Below, piece by piece: positions 54,374 through 62,268 of a stretch of DNA of 64,000 nt. Both the position numbers and the translations under genes were made by a program. Numbering within the stretch: position 1 is the stretch's first letter; every line of letters begins with the position of its first letter. The notes beneath the pieces were generated by a model that saw only the letters and a program-made list of their open reading frames with translations, had not been told where the DNA came from and searched no databases. The stretch covers positions 3,474,501-3,538,500 of the forward strand of contig NZ_CP029427.2 in assembly GCF_002266465.3 (NCBI RefSeq), in the 5' to 3' direction. The DNA comes from Bradyrhizobium symbiodeficiens. Lineage in GTDB: Bacteria > Pseudomonadota > Alphaproteobacteria > Rhizobiales > Xanthobacteraceae.

Positions 54374-55399
54374 CTAAGCTATCACGGCCTCCACGATGCT
54401 CGCACCCGAGTTGGTCGGCACGACCCGGGTTAATCGGAAACCTCCCTTGCCCAAGAGTGACGCGTATTCGACTTCGGTTCGCTCCTGACCTCCCATATTG
54501 ACGAGCATGGTCATGTCGAGCATCTTCCCTGGATGCGGTATGTCGCCGATGGGCAGTACCATTTCAACGAGGAGCAGACGCCCGACCGAATTAATTGCCT
54601 TGCGGACATTGCCGAGGATAGTCAGACACTGATCCTCATTCCAGTCGTGGATGATGTGCGAAAGGACGTAGGCGTCAGCGCCCGCGGGGACGCTCTTGAA
54701 GAAATCGCCAGGCTCAATCATCACTCTGTCGCTCACGCCTCTGGCTTTGAGCAAATTTGGTGCATCGGTCACAACGTGCGGCCGGTCGAACAAAATGCCG
54801 CGCGGCCCGGCATGTTGAGATAGGACAGCCGCCAGCATGTTGCCGGTCGCGCCGCCGACGTCCACAATGGTACTGAAGACTGAGAAATCATAAGCCGTGG
54901 CAACCGCAGCAGGCTCCTGATTATGGATGCCGACCATCATCTCGCTGAATAGCGATGCTTCCTCGGGATGATGAGCAAGGTAGTCGAAAAACGCGACGCC
55001 TTGCGCCCTTTCAAACCCGGGTCGTCCCGTTTCAATGGAATAGACAACGTGGTCCCAACCACTTTGAGACGACGGGTTGCCGGAAAAAATTACGGATGCT
55101 CGTGCCGAGCCGGGCGCGCCGGTTTTCAGAGCCTCACCCAATGCGGTGAGGGCAAAGCGTTGTTCAGTGCGCTCGGTCAGAATGCCCAGGCTCGCCAGGG
55201 CACGCATCAGCCTGTGCAATGAAGGCGCATGTACGTGCAACAGTCCGGCAAGTTGTGCAGCACTCTTCGGTCCGGAGGCGAGTTGATCTGCCACCCCCAA
55301 CTTGGCCGCCGCGTAGACGGTTCTCGCGACGACGTGGGCACGACCCATTTGAATTAATTGAATGTGCGGCGGAGGTTTGTCCGGCCCGGTAACTGACAT
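54374..55399 (-). CDS. SAM-dependent O-methyltransferase (COMT-like)
   Basis: A 341-residue enzyme of the plant-COMT/hydroxyneurosporene methyltransferase type. The N-terminal dimerisation domain (GRAHVVARTVYAAAKLGVAD, then a winged-helix-like LHVHAPSLHRLMRAL) is followed by a SAM domain with VDVGGATGNMLAAVL, MIEPGDFFKSVP, the catalytic-histidine region LSHIIHDWNEDQC and LLLVEMVLP. The substrate is probably a phenolic or polyketide-like hydroxyl. The start is ATG 55399. It converges with the fixK-like gene. Confidence 0.88.
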   Translation of the reverse strand: MSVTGPDKPPPHIQLIQMGRAHVVARTVYAAAKLGVADQLASGPKSAAQLAGLLHVHAPSLHRLMRALASLGILTERTEQRFALTALGEALKTGAPGSARASVIFSGNPSSQSGWDHVVYSIETGRPGFERAQGVAFFDYLAHHPEEASLFSEMMVGIHNQEPAAVATAYDFSVFSTIVDVGGATGNMLAAVLSQHAGPRGILFDRPHVVTDAPNLLKARGVSDRVMIEPGDFFKSVPAGADAYVLSHIIHDWNEDQCLTILGNVRKAINSVGRLLLVEMVLPIGDIPHPGKMLDMTMLVNMGGQERTEVEYASLLGKGGFRLTRVVPTNSGASIVEAVIA

Positions 55400-55605
55400 A
55401 ACCACTACCCTCAAAGACGAGCAATATACAAGACAATCCAGGAGCGGGCTACTTCAGCCAATGGCCATTCCGCGAAGTGGCGGCATCGCTCCACGAGGTC
55501 CGCTTGTCGAGGCATGGCGAACGAGATTTGTTCAGGTTGAGTTCTTCGCATTTTGACCCATCTCGGCCATAAAAACGCGACGGACATCATCCCCGTTGCC
55601 CATGC

Positions 55606-57174
55606 TTAGGAACCAACCTCGCTAAGAATTTCGTCCCCAATATCCTTCGTCAGCCGGTCGGGAATGCCCGGCGGGTGCTTGATCTCTGGCGGAATCGGCG
55701 AGACATATTTGTAGTCACCACGGCGGCGCACGAGATCGGCTTTCGCCGCCTTGCGCAAGTCGGCATTGGTCATCAGATCGTGTCCAATGCCTGCCATGAT
55801 TTTTGCCGACGCGATGGATGCCTTGTCGCCGATAGACATGCCGCCACACGCCGTGACACCCCAGGTGTGCAAGGCAATACCGAGCGGGAGTGTTGGCCAG
55901 CCGAAAACCGACAATGGCGTGTTGAAGCTGACGTCGCCGCAATCCGATCCGCCACCCGTCGTCTTTTCCCCGATTATCGGGGCGACAGCCGTGGCTAATC
56001 CTTTTTCCGGCAACGTCATCTCTTTCTGAATGGTCTTCGCAAAGGCCTGCTCTGCTTCTGTCCATTCGATCGGCGTCGCCTTCATGTGCCGATGTGTCAG
56101 CGCGATCAGTGTATCATTCGGAAGGATCTGGTGAACGCCGGTGAACACCTGGAATTCCGCTTTGGTCTGGGTCATCTGGGCCGCACCTTCGGCAATGCCC
56201 TTCGCCCATTCAGTGAGCTCCACCACGTTCTGGCGATTCTTGTCCCGGATGGTCAGGAGCATTTGCGCAAAATCCGGCACGATGTTCGGGGAGAGGCCGG
56301 CTTTTTCGTAGACGTAGTGCATGCGTACGGTCGGCTCCACATGCTCGCGCATGAACTGTATGCCAATGCCGAATAATTCCGCCGCCTTCAGTGCGCTGCG
56401 CCCCTGCCACGGTTCTACGCCCGCATGCGCAGTCCTGCCAAAAAACTTGATGCGAATGCCATTATTTGCAGCCGTGGACACGGCGCCTGTGACTGCAACT
56501 GGCGCTGGATGCCATGACAAGGCGGCATCGACATCGTCAAAGAGTCCATCCCGCGCAAAATAGGCCTTTACGGCGCCACCTTCCTCGGCGGCACAGCCAA
56601 AGACCAGAATCGTGCCAGGCGTCTTGTCCTGTTCCATCATTTTCTTCAGCGCGATGGCGGCGCCCGTGCACCCGGCGCCCAGCATATTGTGTCCGCAGCC
56701 ATGTCCGACTTCAAAGCCGGTCGGCCCAGGTGTCTTGCGCGGTTCGGCTGCGTTGCCGAGGCCAGGGAGGGCGTCATACTCAGGCAGGAAGCCGATCTTG
56801 GGACCGCCCGATCCCTGGCTCCATTCCGCGAGAAAGGCGGTCGGGATATTTGACGTTCCGGTGGTCACCTTGAAACCGGCGGCCTTCAACTCGCGGACAT
56901 GAATCGCCGCCGACTTTTCCTCGACAAAAAGACCCTCGGCGTTCGTCCAGACCTCGCGGGAAATGCGCAGAATTATGTCGCGCGAGCTCTCCACGGCTGT
57001 CGCAGCATTGGCTGCTGAAGATGGAGGAGGGACAGCGGATGCGGTTGCTACGGGTGCCGCCTGCGCCAGGACCGGTCCGACCGAACTGATGCTGCTTGCT
57101 CCGATACCGGCTGCACCAGTCGCGAGAAATGTTCTGCGATCAACGCCGGCTTTGTTATTCGTATTTGCGGCCAT
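55606..57174 (-). CDS. Tat-exported M20-family amidohydrolase (AbgB-like)
   Basis: 522 residues. A twin-arginine signal (DRRTFLATGAAGIGAS) is followed by an M20D peptidase/aminoacylase fold with metal-binding GHGCGHNMLG and GGGSDCGDVSF segments and a dimerisation domain (about 220-340). It resembles p-aminobenzoyl-glutamate hydrolase subunit B, which splits amide-linked aromatic-glutamate conjugates, but periplasmic location is unusual for that role. AGGAGG lies six bases before the ATG. A FixK-type box is 70 bp upstream. Confidence 0.87.
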   Translation of the reverse strand: MAANTNNKAGVDRRTFLATGAAGIGASSISSVGPVLAQAAPVATASAVPPPSSAANAATAVESSRDIILRISREVWTNAEGLFVEEKSAAIHVRELKAAGFKVTTGTSNIPTAFLAEWSQGSGGPKIGFLPEYDALPGLGNAAEPRKTPGPTGFEVGHGCGHNMLGAGCTGAAIALKKMMEQDKTPGTILVFGCAAEEGGAVKAYFARDGLFDDVDAALSWHPAPVAVTGAVSTAANNGIRIKFFGRTAHAGVEPWQGRSALKAAELFGIGIQFMREHVEPTVRMHYVYEKAGLSPNIVPDFAQMLLTIRDKNRQNVVELTEWAKGIAEGAAQMTQTKAEFQVFTGVHQILPNDTLIALTHRHMKATPIEWTEAEQAFAKTIQKEMTLPEKGLATAVAPIIGEKTTGGGSDCGDVSFNTPLSVFGWPTLPLGIALHTWGVTACGGMSIGDKASIASAKIMAGIGHDLMTNADLRKAAKADLVRRRGDYKYVSPIPPEIKHPPGIPDRLTKDIGDEILSEVGS

Positions 57175-57544
57175 TTGTGCCTCCTAAGGGCATGTATGCC
57201 TCTGAGGCACAGACTTGAGCCTGCCTGCTTCACGTCAAGACTGATTGATCCATCTCAAGGAAGCAGTCGCGCCACGCCGACGACCGCTTCTGGCCCTTAG
57301 CTGACCAACTGGTGCGACCTGGCCATGTCCGCCATTGAAAGCTGAACGGACAAGGCGCCGCCTCCGCGCGGGCTGATCGGGTTTACGAGTACACGCCCTG
57401 GCCGGCCAGCATCGCGTGGGACAAATTCGATCGCCCAATTCATTGCCGGCATCTGTTTCGTAAACCGGCATTCATCGGAAATCGGGTGGCACTGTTCGCC
57501 GCGTGGTCCTAGGCCAGCGGGCTCGACCGCCGATGTGAGAGCCC
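57175..57544. other. 370-bp divergent gap with a FixK-type box
   Basis: Besides the box at 57245-57258 it contains an open frame on the minus strand (57297-57554, 85 codons, ending ADMARSHQLVS) with intermediate third-position GC. I do not recognise it and see no ribosome-binding site, so I do not call it a gene. No other structure stands out. Confidence 0.4.
57245..57258 (-). promoter_or_regulatory. FixK/Fnr-type box upstream of the amidohydrolase
   Basis: TTGATCCATCTCAA fits TTGA-N6-TCAA. It is centred 77 bp from the amidohydrolase ATG. No good -10 is at class II distance; a class I arrangement with CATACA (minus strand, 57193-57198) is possible. Confidence 0.5.
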
Positions 57545-58456
57545 ATGCCCCCAATCGACGACAGGATTCACGCGCGAGACTGGTCGCTGCTCGCGGTACT
57601 CTCGATCCTCTGGGGCGGCTCGTTCTTCTTCAACGGCGCGGCCTTGCGGGAATTGTCGCCGCTGACGCTGGTGTTCCTGCGCGTCGCGCTCGGTGCGGCC
57701 ATTCTCCTGCCGCTGTTGCGCATGCAGGGGATCAGCTTTCCCGATAGCATGTCAGATTGGACGCCGTTCATCGTGATCGGGCTGTTCAACAATGTCATCC
57801 CGTTCTCGCTGATCGTGGCCGGGCAGACTTTCATCCCGAGCGGACTGGCATCGATCCTGAATGCGACCACGCCGATATTCACGGTACTCGTGATGGCCGC
57901 GGCGGGCGAAGAGGCCTTGCAGGCGCGGCGCGTGGCCGGCGCTGCGCTCGGCCTTGCCGGCGTGATCGTCCTGCGCGGATGGGGCCTCGAGACGAGGCCG
58001 GGGCAGGGGCTCGGCATCCTGCTCTGCCTTGGCGGCGCCTTCAGCTACGGCTTTGCCGCACTGGCCGCGCGGCGAATGCTGAAGGACTCAGCTCCGCTGG
58101 CTACGGCGACGTTTCAACTGATGGCGTCGACGGTGATGATGGCGATCGTCGCCGGCGTGGTGGAGCAGCCGTGGCATCTCCCGATGCCGGGCCTGACGAC
58201 CTGGCTCGCGGTGCCTGGCCTCGCGGGCCTCTCGACGGCGCTCGCTTACATCGTCTTCTTTCAGATCATACGGCGCTCCGGTGCGACCAATGTCATGCTG
58301 GTGACGCTGCTCATTCCCGTCACCGCCATCCTGCTGGGAGGGCTGGTGCTAGGTGAGCCGATCTCGATGCGGGAGATCGCTGGTGCCATCGTCATCGGCA
58401 GCGCGCTGCTCGTGATCGATGGACGCATTTTCAACGTGCTGCGGCGCGTCACGTAA
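57545..58456 (+). CDS. EamA-family (DMT superfamily) transporter
   Basis: A 303-residue inner-membrane protein with ten predicted helices in two EamA repeats (first ILWGGSFFFNGAALRELSPL, second GGAFSYGFAALAARRML). Conserved end motif GLVLGEPISMREIAGA. The substrate is unknown. It is a different subfamily from the EamA protein at 4593-5489, with low resemblance by eye. Confidence 0.87.
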   Translation: MPPIDDRIHARDWSLLAVLSILWGGSFFFNGAALRELSPLTLVFLRVALGAAILLPLLRMQGISFPDSMSDWTPFIVIGLFNNVIPFSLIVAGQTFIPSGLASILNATTPIFTVLVMAAAGEEALQARRVAGAALGLAGVIVLRGWGLETRPGQGLGILLCLGGAFSYGFAALAARRMLKDSAPLATATFQLMASTVMMAIVAGVVEQPWHLPMPGLTTWLAVPGLAGLSTALAYIVFFQIIRRSGATNVMLVTLLIPVTAILLGGLVLGEPISMREIAGAIVIGSALLVIDGRIFNVLRRVT

Positions 58457-58563
58457 GTTCCGGCTTCTCCGTTTCACCGCGCGGAAAATCGATGCGCTTG
58501 CCAGCCGCGAACGGCCTTGCGACACTCCCCACAAAACAAGACTACAAAACAGGGGAGAGACCG

Positions 58564-59796
58564 ATGCCGGGTCGTCGCGAAAACCTTGCTGCCCTCGCCA
58601 TTCTTGCCGGCGTGCTCGTCACGACACCGGCCTCGGCGCAGAAGAAATACGACCCCGGCGCCAGCGACACCGAAATCAAGATCGGCAACATCATGCCCTA
58701 TAGCGGACCGGCGTCGTCCTATGGCGTGATCGGCAAGACCGAGGCCGCCTTCTTCAGGATGATCAACGATCAGGGCGGCATCAACGGCCGCAAGGTCAAT
58801 TTCATCAGCTATGACGATGCCTATTCGCCGCCGAAGGCGATCGAGCAGGCCCGCAAGCTGGTCGAGAGCGACGAGGTCCTCTTGATCTTCCAGCCGCTCG
58901 GCACGCCCTCGAACTCCGCGATCATGAAATACATGAACGCCAAGAAGGTGCCGCAGCTCTTCGTCGCCTCCGGCGGCACCAAGTTCGGCGACCCCAAGAA
59001 TTTCCCCTGGACCATGGGATTCCAGCCGAACTATCAGAGCGAGGGACGAATCTACGCAAAATACATCCGCGATCATTTCCCCAACAGCAAGATCGCGGTG
59101 TTCTGGCAGAACGACGACGCCGGCAAGGACCAGTTCAAGGGATTGAAGGACGGGCTCGGCGACAAGGCCAACATGATCATCGCCGACAAGTCCTACGAGG
59201 TCAGCGATCCCTCGATCGATTCCCAGATCGTCGCCTTGCACGATTCAGGCGCCGATATCTTCTTCTCGTGGGCCGCGCCGAAGGGATCGGCGCAGGCGAT
59301 CCGGAAGGTCGGCGAGCTCGGCTGGAAGCCGAAATTCTTCCTCGCCAACACGGCCACATCCATTGCGTCGGTGCTGAAGCCCGCCGGGCTCGACTATGCC
59401 AAGGACATCATCTCGACCGCCTATCTGAAGGACCCGACCGATCCGACCTGGGACAAGGATCCGGCCGTGGTGAAGTGGCGCGAATTCATGGATAAATATT
59501 ACCCCGACGGCGACAAGGCCAACGCCAACAACATCTACGGCTACGTGCAGGCCGAGGCGATGGCGCAGGTGCTGAAGCAGTGCGGCGACAACCTCACGCG
59601 CGAGAACGCGATGAAGCAAGCCACCAGCCTGAAGAATTTTCACACCGACCTGATGCTGCCCGGCATTATGGTCAACACCTCAGCCGACGACTACTTCCCG
59701 ATCGAGCAGATGCAGCTGATGCGTTTCAACGGGCAGGCCTGGGAGCTGTTCGGCGAGGTCATCACCGGCGAGGTCGGCCACGAGCGCAGTCAGTAG
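58564..59796 (+). CDS. ABC transporter substrate-binding protein (branched-chain amino acid type)
   Basis: A 410-residue periplasmic binding protein of the Peripla_BP_6/LivJ type. The signal peptide ends near ASA/QKK. The family opening is EIKIGNIMPYSGPASSYGVIGK, then YDDAYSPPKAIEQARKLVE and later NANNIYGYVQAEAMAQVLK. It would bind an amino acid, amide or aromatic acid. The ATG at 58564 has GGGGAGAGA upstream. No permease or ATPase gene lies beside it, so its partners are elsewhere. Confidence 0.92.
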   Translation: MPGRRENLAALAILAGVLVTTPASAQKKYDPGASDTEIKIGNIMPYSGPASSYGVIGKTEAAFFRMINDQGGINGRKVNFISYDDAYSPPKAIEQARKLVESDEVLLIFQPLGTPSNSAIMKYMNAKKVPQLFVASGGTKFGDPKNFPWTMGFQPNYQSEGRIYAKYIRDHFPNSKIAVFWQNDDAGKDQFKGLKDGLGDKANMIIADKSYEVSDPSIDSQIVALHDSGADIFFSWAAPKGSAQAIRKVGELGWKPKFFLANTATSIASVLKPAGLDYAKDIISTAYLKDPTDPTWDKDPAVVKWREFMDKYYPDGDKANANNIYGYVQAEAMAQVLKQCGDNLTRENAMKQATSLKNFHTDLMLPGIMVNTSADDYFPIEQMQLMRFNGQAWELFGEVITGEVGHERSQ

Positions 59797-59824
59797 TCAG
59801 GGCTATAAACGCTCCTGCCAGGGC

Positions 59825-61177
59825 TTAGCCCGCGCTGAGACGCACGCCGGCGCGCAGGAATTTCTGCGGATCGACCGCTTCGCCCTCGATGCGGGTCTCG
59901 TAATGCAGATGCGGACCGGTCGAGCGACCGGTCGACCCGACCAGACCGACGACCTGGCCGATCTTTACGATCTCGCCGACCTTGACGTTGATCTCGGAGA
60001 GATGGCCGTAGCGGGTCGAAAGCCCGTTACCATGGTCGACCTCGACCATGCGGCCGTAACCGCCGGACCAGCCGGCGGACACCACCTTGCCGTTGGCGGT
60101 GACGCGAACCGGATCGCCGGTGGCGGCGCGGAAATCGAGCCCGGTATGCATCGCGGGCCGACCGAGGAAGGGATCGCTGCGAACGCCGAAGCCGGAGGTG
60201 AATTCGACCTCGCCGATCACGGGCTTGCGATAAGGCACCAGCGCCAGCGTGCGATTGAGACGGTCCATCTCGGCGCGCGTGGTGTTGATGCGTGAGAGCT
60301 GCTTCTCGAACGGTCCGGCGTTCGCCGTCAGTTTGACCGGTACGAATGGACCGCCCATCGCGGTGCGCGGCACGGCGGATTCGAGATTGGCGAGATTCAG
60401 GCCGAGATCGCTGACGACACCGCGCATCCGGCGCATCCGTGAATCCATGCTTTCCTCGACGGCGCTGAGCGCCGCCATCTGGCGCCGTTCCACCTGGTCG
60501 AGCGAGGTCGTGAGCCGGACCAGGACGTTGTCGAAACCCTGGTTCTTGGCGAACTGGTTGGTTGGGGGAGTGGCAACAGTCGGAGCGCGCGACTCGAGGC
60601 GCGCCTCACGGTCCGGCGGTGCCACGAAGATCACGGTGTCGCTGATCGGCGAGGGTTTTGGCGTCACCTGGCTCGAATCGCCGCGCTGAGGCGTCGCGCG
60701 CGGAATCGAGCCGGTTACATCAGGCATGGCTCCGAGCGCCGTGGCCCGGGACTCCAGCGCCGTCTGGCGCTTCATGATCTGGTCGAGTTTCTGGTCGAAC
60801 TGTTCCTGGTCGAGCAGCTGGCGGCTGGTGGTCCGGTCGACCTTGGCGCGCAACTCCGCGATGCGGTCCTCATAGGCGTACTGCATCTCGGCCTGGCGGG
60901 CGATCAGCCGGGTCAGGACGTCGTCACGGAACGCGAAATAGGTGGCGGTTGCCGCCGACCAGAGACCGAGCAGCACCACCGTACCGACCACGATCCAGAA
61001 CACCACGGGCCCGAAGCGGACCTGCTTGCCGGCATGGACGATGGTGTAGGCGTCGTCGGTCGCGGGAAGGGGAATCGCTGCAGCTGCCGCAAGGGCGGGA
61101 CGGCGTTGGAAGGCCCGTCCGTGGTCGTGAGGATGATGTTGGGCGTACTGCGAATATTGGGCAGAACTTTTCGACAT
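59825..61177 (-). CDS. M23-family (LytM) peptidoglycan peptidase
   Basis: 450 residues. A cytosolic N terminus leads to one membrane helix (about 55-80), then a coiled coil (about 90-150), a Pro/Ser/Thr linker and a C-terminal LytM domain. Zinc motifs are HTGLDFRAATGDPV (HxxxD) and HLHYE. It may cleave cross-links or act as an activator of amidases such as AmiC. I chose ATG 61177, preceded by GGGAG, over the GTG at 61183. Confidence 0.9.
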   Translation of the reverse strand: MSKSSAQYSQYAQHHPHDHGRAFQRRPALAAAAAIPLPATDDAYTIVHAGKQVRFGPVVFWIVVGTVVLLGLWSAATATYFAFRDDVLTRLIARQAEMQYAYEDRIAELRAKVDRTTSRQLLDQEQFDQKLDQIMKRQTALESRATALGAMPDVTGSIPRATPQRGDSSQVTPKPSPISDTVIFVAPPDREARLESRAPTVATPPTNQFAKNQGFDNVLVRLTTSLDQVERRQMAALSAVEESMDSRMRRMRGVVSDLGLNLANLESAVPRTAMGGPFVPVKLTANAGPFEKQLSRINTTRAEMDRLNRTLALVPYRKPVIGEVEFTSGFGVRSDPFLGRPAMHTGLDFRAATGDPVRVTANGKVVSAGWSGGYGRMVEVDHGNGLSTRYGHLSEINVKVGEIVKIGQVVGLVGSTGRSTGPHLHYETRIEGEAVDPQKFLRAGVRLSAG

Positions 61178-61287
61178 CGGCACTCCCGCGCCGGTCGGAT
61201 GAGTCCGTACGGCCTAATTGCCGCAGCAATCTGGGCCGGTCATGGTTAATTTTCCGGAAATGGGAATGCGCGAATTCAATGAACTGG

Positions 61288-61977
61288 TTAAAGACTTCTT
61301 GCCGCTTCCAGCACCTCGTGGGCATGGCCGTCGACCCGCACGTTGCGCCAGATCCTGGCCAGTTTGCCATCGGCTCCGACCAGTATCGTGGTGCGAAGAA
61401 TTCCAAGGAAGCTCTTGCCATACATCGACTTTTCGCCCCAGGCGCCATAGGCTTCAAGCATCCGGTGCGTCTCATCCGAGATCAAGGGGATACCGAGGCC
61501 GTGCTTGTCGCGGAATTTCTCCTGGGCCTTTAACGGATCGGCGGAGACGCCGAGCACGGCGGTGCCGGCAGCGGCGAAGGCGCCGGCCAGGCGGGTGAAG
61601 TCGATCGCTTCCCGGGTGCAGCCCGGGGTGTCGGCGCGGGGGTAGAAGAACAGCACGAGCTTTCGGCCGGCATAGTCCGCCAATGTGACGACGTCGCCGC
61701 CGTCGCGGGGCAGGCGGAAAGCGGGGGCCTTCTGGCCCTCGGTCAGGCCGGATTTCGCCTTCGCGGGCGGGGATGCCGATTTGGAGGAATTTAACTGTTT
61801 CGATGCGGCCCCATGTGATCCTGGTTTTGCTAAGGTCCCGGTTGATTTGCTCGCCGGTGTCCGCGGTGTTTTCGCGGACTTGGCCGGAGTCGAGGCCTGC
61901 GTCTTGAGGGCCTTCTTTTTAGCCGTCGGACTGCCGGAGGGCGTTTTGGACGATTTCGTTCGGGATTTCTTGGACAT
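61288..61977 (-). CDS. Bcp/PrxQ-type peroxiredoxin with basic N-terminal tail
   Basis: 229 residues. The C-terminal 150 residues are a thioredoxin-fold peroxiredoxin (GQKAPAFRLPRDGGD; peroxidatic cysteine in PRADTPGCTREAIDF) that reduces peroxides. The position five residues after the peroxidatic cysteine, a cysteine in E. coli Bcp, is not cysteine here, so it is likely a one-Cys form. The first 75 residues are Lys/Ala/Ser/Thr/Pro-rich with KTP, PAKSAKTP and TPASK units, resembling histone H1 tails. The start is ATG 61977. Confidence 0.9.
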   Translation of the reverse strand: MSKKSRTKSSKTPSGSPTAKKKALKTQASTPAKSAKTPRTPASKSTGTLAKPGSHGAASKQLNSSKSASPPAKAKSGLTEGQKAPAFRLPRDGGDVVTLADYAGRKLVLFFYPRADTPGCTREAIDFTRLAGAFAAAGTAVLGVSADPLKAQEKFRDKHGLGIPLISDETHRMLEAYGAWGEKSMYGKSFLGILRTTILVGADGKLARIWRNVRVDGHAHEVLEAARSL

Positions 61978-62268
61978 ACGCCTTCCTTTCGACGCTTTCG
62001 GCGGGTCAATCGAAACGGTATTGCAGCTCTCGTCCGGCGTGCCGGAATCGCGCCCTCGGCTGGGCAAGTCTCGCGGCGCTGGAGTATGGTTACAAGGAAT
62101 TCCACGCACCACCCCACTGCTCGTTGAACGCGCTCCCGGGGCGAAATGACGAACAGCAGGAATATTCCAGGTATGGCGGCAATGCCGGCGCAGGGAGCTT
62201 CGCTTCCAGTGGACGGCTGCGGTCCCGGCGGCGCTCAATCCTATGACGGGCGCCTGTATCGAGAGGCA

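Noticed and set aside
57297..57554. 85-codon frame on the minus strand upstream of the EamA gene
   Set aside because: No ribosome-binding site, no recognised domain and only intermediate codon bias.
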